A stretch of 64,000 bases of DNA from Vibrio taketomensis (GCF_009938165.1 NZ_AP019650.1:62001-126000); one strand, 5' to 3'; shown: positions 1 to 9,391, numbered from the stretch's first letter. Translations and numbers: made by a program. The notes: generated by a model not told the origin, from the letters alone.

Positions 1-480
1 GGAACGGGTGAAGCTCTGCCATTTGCCGACAGCGCAATCGATGTGGTGACTTTTGCTGGATCGCTGTTTTACGCCAAATCGGATGCATTGGTAAAAGAGT
101 TAGCGCGAGTGTGCTGTGATGATGCGCTGATTGTGGTGTACGATTTTGATGTATTGATGGGCGATTACATGCAATTGCTGGGTATCGACCTTAAAGTCTC
201 GGCCGAGCATTATGATCACGCGATTAACTTTGATGACTACGATCAGTTCGATGTGGTTTCTTCGGGTAAAAATTTGCTGGCGATTGAAGTTAGTTCAAGA
301 CAGCTAGCTCATGTTTTGTTCTCATCTACCAAACGTTTAGTGCCGTTGATGGCGCGTTTTGGAGGCGAAAACAGCTTTGAAACCGTGGTGGCAATGCTCG
401 ATGAAATCAGCGTTCAGCATCAATTAATGGCAGAGACTTATGTCTCGGTATATCGATTGCCAAAGCTACCCCAAGAGTAA
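1..480 (+). CDS. Class I SAM-dependent methyltransferase, 3' part
   Basis: The reading frame is open from base 1 and ends at 480, so the gene starts outside the window. The visible 159 residues hold the second half of a Rossmann methyltransferase domain: the stretch E-A-L-P-F-A-D-S-A-I-D-V-V matches the motif where UbiE/type-11 enzymes read Asp-x-Val after strand 4, followed by a helix and strand 5 (ALIVVYDFDVL). The SAM-binding glycine loop lies upstream and cannot be seen. The substrate cannot be told. A rho-independent terminator follows at 504. Confidence 0.75.
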   Translation, partial: GTGEALPFADSAIDVVTFAGSLFYAKSDALVKELARVCCDDALIVVYDFDVLMGDYMQLLGIDLKVSAEHYDHAINFDDYDQFDVVSSGKNLLAIEVSSRQLAHVLFSSTKRLVPLMARFGGENSFETVVAMLDEISVQHQLMAETYVSVYRLPKLPQE

Positions 481-503
481 AAACCAGTCGTCTACAAAAA
501 AGG

Positions 504-533
504 AAAGTCAGCCGGTAAAGGCTGACTTTTTTG
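504..533. terminator. Bidirectional terminator between methyltransferase and chemoreceptor genes
   Basis: A 10-bp stem (504-513 with 520-529, sequence AAAGTCAGCC) with a 6-base loop is flanked by A's on the left and T's on the right. It can serve both convergent genes. Confidence 0.85.
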
Positions 534-559
534 TCTATGGTGAAGTTGAACACTGTCTA

Positions 560-2232
560 TCAACCGACTTTAAAGAACGCCAACATCGATTGCTGAGCTT
601 CGGACAAATGCGATAGCTCATCGGAAGCTTGAGAAATTTGCTCGGAGCTTTCAACATTCTGATTAACCAGATTGGATGTCGAGACGATATGATGTGATAT
701 ATCGGCACTGGTTGCGGCTTGTTCTTCTGATGCTGAGGCAACCAAAGCATTTTGATCAGAGATTTGAATGACGGCTTGTTGAATATCGACGAAGGTCGAT
801 TTTAGGGTTTGTTGGCACTGGTTGTTTTGATCAATCAACGTCATATTCATCTCCATAGAGGCTTCTGCAACTTGGGATTGTTGTTGCAGGTTCTCAATAA
901 TCATGGAAATGTCGACCGTCGCCGATTGGGTTTTTGCTGCGAGGTTACGCACTTCGTCAGCCACCACGGCAAATCCGCGTCCTTGTTCTCCTGCTCGAGC
1001 GGCTTCTATCGCGGCATTCAGTGCCAATAGATTGGTCTGCTCAGAGACATCATTGATTAGGCTGATCACGGATCCAATCTTTTCTACATGTCCTCTTAAC
1101 TCAGACATGATGCCACCAGTGTCTTCAATCGATGCTGTCATTTGCATTGATAACTGTTCGGACTCTTCTAATGCTTGGCTACCTTTTGCCACGTTTTGTG
1201 TCGCTTGTTGAGCAGCGGTCTCGGCCATATCAGCATTTTGGCTTACTTCAGTGGCAGTTGCTGCCATTTGTTGCGAGGCAGTGGCAATTTGTTCAACGCG
1301 GCTCAGTTCATCTTGCGCATTTTGCATGGATTGCGTTGTAATGGCTGCAAGCTCGGTTGCGGCTGCTGATACGCTGCTACTTACGTTGGTTAATTCGTGC
1401 ATCGTTTGGCTGAGTTTACTGGCCGATTGATTGTATTGGCGCGCTAAATTGCCTAACTCATTTTTACCAAGGTCAGGTAGCTGTTGAGTTAAGTCACCTT
1501 CAGACAGTGCTTGAATACCCATGCGTAGCGTGTCCACAGCCCCGACAATATGTCGAATAATGAGATAGGCCATGAGGAGTAACAGCGTCGCTGCGATTGC
1601 TGTGGCGACAACGATATTAATCAATGATTGCTGAAGAGCATGATCGCTTTCTGCAATTCGTTGGTTAGAGTAATCATGTGAGATGGACATTAACTTATTT
1701 ATTGCTTCAATTAATGCTAAGCCATTATCTGCATTAATTTGCATCCATTGATCTCTTTCTTCTAATGTGATTTCGCCTTGGTCAAATTGATTAAATATTT
1801 TTTCAGCCTGTTTAATGTTATCAACATATATTTGGCTCATTTTAATGATGTTATTTATCACGTCAGGCTGAGGGAAGGATAGAAAATCAGCGGCGATATG
1901 TTTATCTAAATTTTCTTTCCATGCCATGAGTTTCCTTCGTACATTTTTCGTTCATTGAGAGAATACACAGAACGAAAGTAATCAACGCGGATTTGCCAAA
2001 GTTCGTCGCTCATAGCGGCACTACTCATTGAGTATTCGTAGTTACTTTTAATGCGCCCGTTCAAATAGCTTTGGGTTGAGTGCAAGTAGCTAAGAAAGAT
2101 AGCAACCATTAGCGTAAAACCAACGATAGAGACGCCAGCTAAGCAATAGAGTTGCGTTTTTAGGTTAGAGTTTTTGATAATGTTCATAAGATTTATTGCA
2201 CTTGTTAGTTTTGCTGTATCATCCATGAGCAA
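560..2232 (-). pseudogene. Methyl-accepting chemotaxis protein split by a 5-bp duplication
   Basis: Two overlapping frames make one chemoreceptor. The upstream frame (2232-1906) carries transmembrane segment 1 (around LYCLAGVSIVGFTLMVAIFL) and the start of the periplasmic domain. The downstream frame (1927-560) carries the rest of the periplasmic domain, transmembrane segment 2 ([19 protein letters not shown]), a HAMP domain and the full cytoplasmic signalling hairpin, with the conserved tip [20 protein letters not shown]. The frames part at 1919-1928, where CCATG occurs twice in tandem. Removing one copy restores a continuous protein of about 540 residues from the ATG at 2187, a normal size for the family. 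As written, the cell could make only a truncated N-terminal piece, or a downstream piece if translation restarts at 1927. Start choice (2187, 2226 or TTG 2232) is uncertain because no strong ribosome site is visible. Confidence 0.85.
1919..1928. repeat. Two-copy CCATG tandem repeat causing a frameshift
   Basis: CCATGCCATG on the plus strand (CATGG twice on the coding strand). One copy gives an in-frame chemoreceptor gene; two copies shift it by +2. Confidence 0.9.
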
Positions 2233-2633
2233 ATTAATTAATCAAAAACATGATTAATGAGAATCTAGTCACGTCTTTCCCAATAGTTGCAGTCATTGTG
2301 TAGCTTTATGCGATCAGTCTTCTATTTCTTAGAATAAAAAATAAATAATGAAAATTTTGTTGTATATATTTTATAAATATCGATTGGAATGAGTGTCATT
2401 ATTTCGATTGGTGTATTTGATATAATTAATATTAATTATGAAATTTATTCTGAATATTCAGCGATAATTTTAAATGTTACTCTCCAAATTTGTCGTTATC
2501 TGATGCTGTGAATACGTAAAACAATAAGCAATTGAATGCTTATTGATAGGTTTGATCTTATCTTTGAATCTATTATTATCCGTAGATATAACACGCATAT
2601 CGCGTGTTGCTTAAAACGATGATGAGAATAAGT
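2233..2633. other. AT-rich intergenic region with a hairpin before the lipoprotein gene
   Basis: About 400 bases without a supported gene, very AT-rich. It must hold the promoters of the chemoreceptor (leftward) and the lipoprotein (rightward), but no convincing -35/-10 pair stands out. An inverted repeat AACACGC-N5-GCGTGTT lies at 2590-2608, 25 bases before the lipoprotein start. Confidence 0.5.
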
Positions 2634-3059
2634 ATGAAACATTACCTAGTAGCACTGGGTTTGGCCTTGGCTCTAACTGGTTGTGACGATGCGAACAAAG
2701 CAATTGATCAGGCTCAACAAGCTGCAAATGATGCGGTAGATAGCTTACAACAGCGTGTCGATGACTTGGATCTTAGTCAGCTAAATTTCGAACAATTTGG
2801 TGAAGCAACAGACAAAGCAAAAGAGTTCGCGGCATCAGTAGAAGAGGCAGTGAATGCTGACTATTCAAAACCGGAAGTGGTTACTCAAGTTGAAGATCAT
2901 ATTGCAGCAACCTACAACTGCCTAGTTGATGCTACCTCAGAATCAACCGCTGAGAAGTGGGTGAACGGAATTCTCGAAACGATTGGTACTCAGGAAGCGC
3001 AAACGGTCGTAGAGAAAGCAATCGAAAAGGCCAAAGATGCCCAAGAGTGCGTGATGTAA
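2634..3059 (+). CDS. Small predicted lipoprotein
   Basis: A 141-residue protein beginning MKHYLVALGLALALTGC. The sequence LTGC at the end of the hydrophobic stretch is a lipobox, so Cys17 should be lipidated; Asp at +2 (CDD) would favour inner-membrane retention by the rule known from E. coli. The mature part is acidic, rich in Ala, Gln and Asp, and predicted helical (DDANKAIDQAQQAANDAVDSL). Two Cys residues remain near the C-terminus. I chose the ATG at 2634, preceded by GAGA, over the upstream GTG at 2604 because it places the signal peptide at the N-terminus. Family not recognised. Confidence 0.75.
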   Translation: MKHYLVALGLALALTGCDDANKAIDQAQQAANDAVDSLQQRVDDLDLSQLNFEQFGEATDKAKEFAASVEEAVNADYSKPEVVTQVEDHIAATYNCLVDATSESTAEKWVNGILETIGTQEAQTVVEKAIEKAKDAQECVM

Positions 3060-3148
3060 TAAGTCGCCTGAAAAGCGTCGTATTGTGCGAAGTCAGAAAG
3101 GCTTGATTACACTTGAGAAGAGTAAATTATGTTATTCAAGGAGAGTGT

Positions 3149-3328
3149 ATGTCTGACGATCAAAATCAAGTCACAGTGGTTGATATTAAAATGCCATTTA
3201 TGTCGATGGTGGTCTTTTTGGTCAAACTATCGATAGCAGCGATTCCAGCAATGCTAATTTTAAGCGTGATTTTTGGGGTTATCGGTTTGATTTTTGGTGG
3301 TATTTTTAATGGTATCCACCATCAATAA
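3149..3328 (+). CDS. Small one- or two-segment membrane protein
   Basis: A 59-residue protein. The ATG at 3149 is fixed by a strong ribosome site AAGGAG five bases upstream, so the longer frame from 3113 is not used. Residues about 19-50 are strongly hydrophobic (FLVKLSIAAIPAMLILSVIFGVIGLIFGGIF), enough for a long or hairpin membrane segment, with an acidic N-terminus (MSDDQNQ). It lies 89 bases after the lipoprotein gene with a terminator right behind it, so the two may form one unit. Function unknown. Confidence 0.7.
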   Translation: MSDDQNQVTVVDIKMPFMSMVVFLVKLSIAAIPAMLILSVIFGVIGLIFGGIFNGIHHQ

Positions 3329-3348
3329 AGCGTTTTTGTGTAAATTTC

Positions 3349-3378
3349 AAAAGCAGCCATAACAGGCTGCTTTTTTTT
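3349..3378 (+). terminator. Rho-independent terminator
   Basis: Stem AAAAGCAGCC (3349-3358) with GGCTGCTTTT (3365-3374), 6-base loop, followed by T's. Confidence 0.9.
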
Positions 3379-3780
3379 GTCATGTCGATTTTGTGGTCTT
3401 TGATAAATTTTTAGTTTGATCGTTTTACTTTATTGCCGCTATTTATATGGTACAAACTGCGGCAGAAAAAGAAGTGCCTTAAGAAGTATGTAACGCATGA
3501 CATGTAAGGCGTTTGTGTTTAAATCTAGCTCAGAATTCGATGGTTGAAAGCCTTCGTAGGTATCGCATTGATAGTAAACTCACAAGTTTACTTTTTTCGC
3601 CTTTGACGATATTATTTCAATCACAAATAGTCAGAAAACCTATAACAATAATCTGTCTCCTTTTTCCTTACACTAGTGCTTTATATCGAATGTAAAGCGA
3701 GTATTAATCTAGACATTTTAGACCTATGCCAATCATGAGGTTGGCTGATAACCAAGTAATGTCCCAATTGAAATTGAAGC
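3379..3780. other. Intergenic region before the outer-membrane cluster
   Basis: About 400 bases with no gene I can support; a 60-codon open frame at 3513-3695 has no ribosome site and no protein-like composition. The region must contain the promoter of the 3781 gene. The only structure seen is a short inverted repeat CCAA-N8-TTGG near 3728. Confidence 0.4.
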
Positions 3781-4617
3781 ATGAAATTCTCCCCTTTGTT
3801 GTTTGCCACCTCTTGTTTGATCGCTTCTACCGCCAGTGCAGACTCTTTTACGTTACCTATTTGGAAAGAAGAGGCTGAGGCGCGTGGTTACCAGCTACCT
3901 AAGCCATTTGGCTTAAACCTCAGTTATATGTCGATGGAGCAGGGGATCAATGTTGATTCGATTGCTCTAAGTAATATCAACATTCCGGGTCTTGATTTAG
4001 ATATGAAGGCAGAGCCGGGTAAGCAAGTTACTGACGTATTTACCTTGCGTGCGGATGTTTGGTTGTTTCCATTTCTCAATATTTATGGCTTGGTTGGGAA
4101 ACTTGAAGGGTATTCATCTACAGCGGTAAATGTTGATGCGCAAGTAAAACTACATCCTCTGCTTCCGCCACTAAAAATCAAACATAGAATTGAGGATTTT
4201 CGTCTGGATTTGGATGGCGATCTGAAAGGTGCAGGTTTTGTCTTAGCTGGTGGTTATAAGCAGTGGTTTGCTCTAGTGGATGCTAACTACACGCAAACAT
4301 CGCTGACAGTAATTGACGGATCTATTGACTCCTATGTTGTCTCTCCGCGTCTTGGTTATGACTTTACCAAAAATGGTACGCCATTACGTGTATGGGTGGG
4401 GGCGATGTATCAAAACGTTGAGCAAGAGCTATCTGGAGAATTGCGTGATTTGAATATTCCTCTGGATGGGCGTTTTGATGTCAAACAACGTTTGGTTTCA
4501 GAATGGAACACTCTTGCTGGTTTTCAGTATGGAATTAACCGCAGTTGGAATATTGTGGGCGAAATGGGTTTTGGTGAGCGAGAAAGTGCGTTTCTTTCTC
4601 TAGAGCGTCGTTTTTAG
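3781..4617 (+). CDS. Outer-membrane beta-barrel protein, first gene of an envelope cluster
   Basis: 278 residues. A signal peptide (KFSPLLFATSCLIASTASA, cut before Asp21) leads to a protein of alternating polar/hydrophobic strands. It ends in Phe (LERRF), the terminal aromatic residue that the BAM machine recognises in outer-membrane proteins. The middle (NIYGLVGKLEGYSS, GAGFVLAGGYKQWFALVDANY, YVVSPRLGYDF) looks like barrel strands. It is followed after 12 bases by the Omp85-type gene at 4630, pointing to one operon. I do not recognise the family; transport, adhesion or structural roles remain open. Confidence 0.75.
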   Translation: MKFSPLLFATSCLIASTASADSFTLPIWKEEAEARGYQLPKPFGLNLSYMSMEQGINVDSIALSNINIPGLDLDMKAEPGKQVTDVFTLRADVWLFPFLNIYGLVGKLEGYSSTAVNVDAQVKLHPLLPPLKIKHRIEDFRLDLDGDLKGAGFVLAGGYKQWFALVDANYTQTSLTVIDGSIDSYVVSPRLGYDFTKNGTPLRVWVGAMYQNVEQELSGELRDLNIPLDGRFDVKQRLVSEWNTLAGFQYGINRSWNIVGEMGFGERESAFLSLERRF

Positions 4618-4629
4618 GAAGCGTTCAAG

Positions 4630-5751
4630 GTGAAACGGATTGTAGCGTTGGTGGTAAGCATCGGTTTATCACCGCTATCAACGAATGCCGCAGAGCCAAC
4701 GAATGGTTGGTTTGAGCAATTGCTTGAAGATCTTGGTTCAAGCGAAACGGTTGATCATAGCAAAGCCATCGATTGGGGCGTTTTGCCAGGGCCGTTTGTA
4801 AACCCAGAACAAGGGTTTGGTATTGGCATGGCCGCGGTTGGACTCTATACGCCGGCAGGCTGGCTACCGAGCGATCCCTATTCTACTTTGACGGTGAGTT
4901 CTTATGTTTCCACGTCAGGCTCTTATGGCCTTGGCGTGAATAACCGCACCTATCTCAAACAAGACCGAATTCGCCTGCTTGGTGAGGCATCGATTAGCCA
5001 TACTCCGGGCTACTATTGGGGCGTCGGTAAATCGGCCGCAGAAAGTGATCAAACTAAAACCCAATACGATGCTCAGCGTTTATTGTTAAGCCCTAAAGTC
5101 GCATTAGAAATTGCGCCTAGTACTTATTTGAAACTGGGGTGGCAATGGCAAACTTACACCAATGTCGAAGGGCTTGATGGCGACATTCTGCCAGCAGAGA
5201 TGCAAGACGCGACATCAAGTGGATCGTTGGTGGGCATTGAGTACGATACGCGAGATTTCGAGCCGAACCCGCAACGAGGGCAGTTCATTGATATCGAATG
5301 GATTGCGAATCGAACCGAGTTAGGCAGTGATAGCGATTACGACAATTTGACAGCAAACATTCGCCATTACCAAATGTGGTCGAAAGATACCATCATCGCG
5401 ATGGAAATTTATTCACAATCAATTTTGGGTGATGCCCCTTGGTTTGATTACGCCTTACTTGGCGATGATCAACGTATGCGTGGCTATTACCAAGGTCAAT
5501 ATCGAGACAAAAACCAGATTTCAACCCAGCTTGAAGTGCGCCATACCATTAATGGGCGCCATGGGGTTGTTGCCTGGTTAGGCGCAGGTAATGTCGCAGA
5601 ACATTATCATCAATTATTTGAAAGCGATTGGTTACCCACCGTTGGTGTGGGTTATCGTTTTGCATTTAAAGCTCGCATCAATGTGCGAGTCGATTTTGGA
5701 GTCGGAAAAGACAGTACAGGATTTTATTTTCAGATCAACGAAGCCTTCTAG
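4630..5751 (+). CDS. BamA/TamA-type (Omp85) outer-membrane barrel without POTRA domains
   Basis: 373 residues with a GTG start and a signal peptide ending ...STNA. After a short periplasmic lead the protein goes straight into strands typical of the Omp85 C-terminal barrel: GSLVGIEYDTRDFEPNPQRG corresponds to the conserved D-T-R-D/N-x-x-x-P-x-x-G segment of the bacterial surface antigen (D15) domain, and DDQRMRGYYQGQYRDKN to the R-G-Y loop that plugs the barrel. It ends in Phe (QINEAF). Typical BamA (about 800 aa) and TamA (about 580 aa) have POTRA repeats; there is no room for one here. Members of this short class are widespread but poorly understood. Confidence 0.8.
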   Translation: MKRIVALVVSIGLSPLSTNAAEPTNGWFEQLLEDLGSSETVDHSKAIDWGVLPGPFVNPEQGFGIGMAAVGLYTPAGWLPSDPYSTLTVSSYVSTSGSYGLGVNNRTYLKQDRIRLLGEASISHTPGYYWGVGKSAAESDQTKTQYDAQRLLLSPKVALEIAPSTYLKLGWQWQTYTNVEGLDGDILPAEMQDATSSGSLVGIEYDTRDFEPNPQRGQFIDIEWIANRTELGSDSDYDNLTANIRHYQMWSKDTIIAMEIYSQSILGDAPWFDYALLGDDQRMRGYYQGQYRDKNQISTQLEVRHTINGRHGVVAWLGAGNVAEHYHQLFESDWLPTVGVGYRFAFKARINVRVDFGVGKDSTGFYFQINEAF

Positions 5752-5759
5752 GAGGGTCA

Positions 5760-6824
5760 GTGAAAAAGGTAGTATTACTCTTATGGAGCTTGTGCAGTAT
5801 TAACAGTGTGCAAGCTGAGGTTCCTAAAGCACCTGTCGGTGTGCGTCCGTGTTGCGCGTTTGGAATGGATCTTAAGGCGCAAGTTGGCGCGATTCCCGTT
5901 CCGTTTTTCTCGCTAGAGAACGTGCTTGGCGACGAGGATATAGGGGCGCACCACTATAATGATGGCGGTGAGTCAGTTGCTGGCAGTTTATTCGGCTTTG
6001 CCGATGAGAAAAACGGCATTCTATATACTCGGTTGGGAGGCTTTATTGATACCGCTCATGTGCGTGATACTGCAGATTACACTTTCTACCTTTATAAACT
6101 CAATCAGCAAAATCTTGGCGAAAATGTACAAGTGACATTGCCAGCGGAGTTGCGAGTGCGGCAGATTCGTTGGATTGAACATCCGACGGATTTTTATAGC
6201 AAAGAGCGAAATGAGCGCAGTGCTAAAGCAGCCGCCTTTACTGCTTTTCGACTTGCTCAATGGCACGAAATCGCTCAGTGGTTTGGTATGGTATCAGTGA
6301 GTGGCTTTAAGGAGTACGCATCAGCGTTCTCTTCTGAGGATCTCTATTCCAATATGTTAGGAGCGCTGATCGCTCAACATATTTTATTAGAACACCCGAG
6401 CGTAACGAAGCGTGAATTTCAACACATGATGGATTTACGTTTCCACTCTGCACTCAATAAGTTGGATGTACAACCCAAAGCCATTGCACGTCAGAAGATG
6501 CAGCAGTTAGACGGTCAATGGTGGGATAGTTCTCGACGTTTACCCGATAAATGGGTCGTGCTGTTTCGAGATTATCATCTTGCGCTGAGCTTACTTCCTC
6601 ATGCGCCCGGAGCAAGCATGACATTGTCTCTAGAGCCTGAGTTCGCGGATGAACAGCCCATTGAGGATTGGGTTCGATTAGAATTGATTGCTGACAAAAA
6701 AGAGGGGGCTTTTGCTGAGTTACCTCAGTCGCTAAAAAGCGAGGCAGTATGGCAATCACACCATTTTCAAGCGCTGGCTGATTTTGCACGCATGAGCGAT
6801 GAAAAAACACACCCGCAACGTTAA
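5760..6824 (+). CDS. Secreted DUF4056-like protein, third gene of the envelope cluster
   Basis: 354 residues from a GTG start 8 bases after the Omp85-type gene, preceded by GGAGGG. A signal peptide (VVLLLWSLCSINSVQA) is followed by VRPCCAFG. This block, then the later run of residues with LARMGG-like GILYTRLGGFIDTAHVRD and a Trp/His-rich core (FRLAQWHEIAQWFG), recall from memory the DUF4056 family; a profile search is needed to confirm. The conserved HVRD and HEIAQW patches suggest an active or metal site, which is inference. No membrane segment other than the signal. Acts presumably in the periplasm or at the outer membrane with its two neighbours. Confidence 0.7.
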   Translation: MKKVVLLLWSLCSINSVQAEVPKAPVGVRPCCAFGMDLKAQVGAIPVPFFSLENVLGDEDIGAHHYNDGGESVAGSLFGFADEKNGILYTRLGGFIDTAHVRDTADYTFYLYKLNQQNLGENVQVTLPAELRVRQIRWIEHPTDFYSKERNERSAKAAAFTAFRLAQWHEIAQWFGMVSVSGFKEYASAFSSEDLYSNMLGALIAQHILLEHPSVTKREFQHMMDLRFHSALNKLDVQPKAIARQKMQQLDGQWWDSSRRLPDKWVVLFRDYHLALSLLPHAPGASMTLSLEPEFADEQPIEDWVRLELIADKKEGAFAELPQSLKSEAVWQSHHFQALADFARMSDEKTHPQR

Positions 6825-6832
6825 ACAAATAA

Positions 6833-6855
6833 CCCCTTAGCTTAGGCTAAGGGGG
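6833..6855. terminator. Terminator shared by convergent genes
   Basis: Stem CCCCTTAGC (6833-6841) with GCTAAGGGG (6846-6854) and a TTAG loop, between the stop codons of the DUF4056-like gene and the PHP gene. The T-run is weak on both sides. Confidence 0.65.
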
Positions 6856-6864
6856 TCATTTACA

Positions 6865-7611
6865 TCAGTACAACTCAGCAAACTCTACAATTGGTCGCTT
6901 GCCACGCAGTAGTAAGAAGTTAAGAAAACGGCTGGTGCTAGAGGTGATGATTTTTTCTTCATCGACTTGGTATTCTTCGAGTAACGCTTGAGCATGTTCA
7001 AGTTCGCCAATTTCACTCCAAAAATGGGCGTCAGACCCAGTCGTAAAGTACACCCCAAGTTCTTTACCGACTCGCACGATTTCATCACAGTTAGGAATAC
7101 TACCGACACGGCTCATTCCTGTGAGTGAAGAGTTGTTGACTTCAATTGCCACGTTATGTTCTTTGGCGCACGCCAATACGGTTTCAATATCAAATTTAAA
7201 ATTAGGATTACCGAGGTGGCCTAGTGCATCCACGCGTCCACTTTTAATCACATTGAGCAGGGCTTCAGTATGCTCTGCTTCGGTCGCTGGTTTAAATACG
7301 GGTTCATGAAAACTGGCGAGAAACCAATCGACGTAGTCGCCGTTGTCATCATGGTAGTCAATCTCCCCTTGAGTATTGAGGGTGTTCACTTCAACGCCGC
7401 GAATAATACCAACACCATTGAGAAAACGGGGAATAACGCGCTGGTTAGAAAAGTGCCATATGTGAGGAGAACCGGGCATCTGTGGTGCGTGATCGGTGTT
7501 ACAAAGGATTTGTAAACCTTTGCTTTGCGCCGCTAATGCGTTTTCAGTAATGGTGCTATAAGCGTGACCACTTGCGACCGTATGAGTGTGGGTATCGACA
7601 ACAATTTTCAC
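6865..7611 (-). CDS. ycdX: PHP-family phosphatase, YcdX type
   Basis: 248 residues, the usual length for YcdX. All PHP metal-binding motifs are visible: [13 protein letters not shown] at residues 7-19, NTDHAPQ near 59-65, ASFHEP near 129, GHLGNPNF near 156, and GSDAHFW near 193. Enzymes of this group carry a trinuclear zinc site and hydrolyse phosphate esters; the physiological substrate is not settled (E. coli YcdX is linked to swarming). It is a lone gene, convergent with the envelope cluster. Confidence 0.88.
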   Translation of the reverse strand: MKIVVDTHTHTVASGHAYSTITENALAAQSKGLQILCNTDHAPQMPGSPHIWHFSNQRVIPRFLNGVGIIRGVEVNTLNTQGEIDYHDDNGDYVDWFLASFHEPVFKPATEAEHTEALLNVIKSGRVDALGHLGNPNFKFDIETVLACAKEHNVAIEVNNSSLTGMSRVGSIPNCDEIVRVGKELGVYFTTGSDAHFWSEIGELEHAQALLEEYQVDEEKIITSSTSRFLNFLLLRGKRPIVEFAELY

Positions 7612-7921
7612 TGTTCCCTCCGGAAATTTCGGTGCACTAATGTCATCTTACTGACGAAATATCAGCGATTTCATGTGCTGATTGAGGTTGGCTGTATGGA
7701 AAGAAAAACATGCCAGTTGAGTACATTTTGCGCGCTAACCTATTGGCTTGCAAGCGAATCCCCTTAGCAAAAGAGGACAAGTTTGATGGAGCAAATTTCC
7801 CTTTAACTCGGTGGTTGAGAAATTTCTATTCACGGTTAAAAAATTCTTAAACTGCGTCGTCTTTTTCTGGCGAGTGTCGTCTTAGAGATAAAGACGTACA
7901 ACTACTTTGTGTGACTAGAAA
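7612..7921. other. Divergent promoter region between ycdX and glutathione synthetase genes
   Basis: 310 bases without a supported gene. The glutathione synthetase ATG at 7922 has no clear Shine-Dalgarno site. No recognised operator. Confidence 0.4.
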
Positions 7922-9391
7922 ATGAATAACACGCCAAAACCATTGGACCAAATTAAACCTTTGCTGACTCAACAACTGATCGAAGATGTGTGTGAGTGGG
8001 CCATCATGCACGGCGTTGCGTTTAAGCAGGCGGATAATACCGCTCGCCATTGCCCTTTTAGTATTGCGCCGACTACGTTAAAGCGTGACATGTACCAGCA
8101 TCTGCTCAAAGTGACCCCGCTTATCGCAAAGCTTGTGAGTCACGTGGCTGAAGACCATGCGTTTTTGCAGCAAACGTTGAGCTCTATGGCCAAAGCTGAG
8201 CCGTTTTTTGCACGTTTGATGGCGATGCATGCTCAGTTGCACTCTGATGGACTTCAAGCAAAACGTCAGCCCTTGCTCCTGATGCGTACCGATTATATGG
8301 ATGATCGTGAGCTAGGTGCGAAAGTCATTGAATTCAATGGCATCGCTGCGGGTATGGCGCCATTTGGTCAGCGTGCGAGTGAACTTCATCGCTACTTGGC
8401 TGAGCAGTGGGCAGATGCTACCCAGCCTTGGCAGGTAAATTCTCAAGCAAGTTATGCCGATAATCATGGTATGGAGCAGTTAGCTTTAGGCATTGCGACA
8501 GCGGCGAAACAAGTACGTGCTCATTTTGCGGACGAAGGTAAGCCACTGTTTTTGATGGTGGTGCAACCAAATGAAGATAATGTTTATGACCAACATCTGC
8601 TTGAGCAGGAACTGCAAAAGCAAGGGGTTCGTACCGTAAGACGCACATTTGCGCAGTTAAGCCATCAGCTCTCTAGCGGTGAAAACCATCGTTTGATGTT
8701 GGATGGCATTGGCGGCGTAGATACGGTTTATCTGCGAGCGGGCTATCAAGAGTCAGACTACTGCGATCCAGAGATTGAAGAGATAAATTGCTGTGAAACG
8801 CTAAGTCAAACCCGTGTATTTATCGAGCAGCACTATGTTGCGATGAACGCTACGATTGGCCAGCAATTAGCCACCAGTAAATCAATGCAGATGATTTTGA
8901 CCGAGATGCCCGCGCAGCAATATTTGCATTGGGGATTAACGCTGGAAGAAGCGATGTTGGTGAAAAGTGTGTTAGCGGAAATGAAACCTGTCACGGCACA
9001 AACCATCGAGTGGTTTGAACAACATGCAGATCAAAACCAATGGGTACTGAAAAACCAAGGCGAAGGTGGTGGTCACTGCATTTTTGGCGAGCAGATTAGC
9101 GAAAAACTCCATCAGCTGAAACCGCATGAGTATGACGCTTGGGCATTGATGCAGCGTTTGTATCCACATGAGCGAGAAACTCCAACGGTTGCGGTTCGCG
9201 ATGCCAAGCAAACGATAGTGGACGATTTGATCAGTGAAATCGGTCTGTTTACGGCCCATTACCAAGGTAAACCCGTGACGGATTTTGCCGGTTATGCGGG
9301 CTATTTGATTCGCAGTAAACCGGCGAGTGAAAACGAAGGTGGTATTCACAGCGGTAAGGGTATTTTGGACTCTTTGATGCTGGTTGATTAA
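7922..9391 (+). CDS. Glutathione synthetase, eukaryotic-type family
   Basis: 489 residues. Joins gamma-glutamylcysteine to glycine with ATP. The protein matches the eukaryotic GSS fold, not bacterial GshB: PFSIAPTTLKRDMYQHL (N-terminal substrate region), RTDYMDD...KVIEFNGIAAGMA (compare the R-S-D-Y-M ... E-I-N-T-I segment of human GSS), VYLRAGYQESDY (compare V-Y-F-R-D-G-Y), the Gly-rich ATP loop WVLKNQGEGGGHCIFG (compare L-K-P-Q-R-E-G-G-G-N-N-x-Y-G), and a C-terminal EGGIHSGKGILDS resembling the alanine-rich loop. The length fits (human enzyme 474). The loop has HC where eukaryotes have NN. It stands alone between two terminators. A broader ligase role is possible. Confidence 0.75.
   Translation: MNNTPKPLDQIKPLLTQQLIEDVCEWAIMHGVAFKQADNTARHCPFSIAPTTLKRDMYQHLLKVTPLIAKLVSHVAEDHAFLQQTLSSMAKAEPFFARLMAMHAQLHSDGLQAKRQPLLLMRTDYMDDRELGAKVIEFNGIAAGMAPFGQRASELHRYLAEQWADATQPWQVNSQASYADNHGMEQLALGIATAAKQVRAHFADEGKPLFLMVVQPNEDNVYDQHLLEQELQKQGVRTVRRTFAQLSHQLSSGENHRLMLDGIGGVDTVYLRAGYQESDYCDPEIEEINCCETLSQTRVFIEQHYVAMNATIGQQLATSKSMQMILTEMPAQQYLHWGLTLEEAMLVKSVLAEMKPVTAQTIEWFEQHADQNQWVLKNQGEGGGHCIFGEQISEKLHQLKPHEYDAWALMQRLYPHERETPTVAVRDAKQTIVDDLISEIGLFTAHYQGKPVTDFAGYAGYLIRSKPASENEGGIHSGKGILDSLMLVD

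Noticed and set aside
3513..3695. 60-codon open frame before the outer-membrane cluster
   Set aside because: No ribosome site, low-complexity composition and no visible family.
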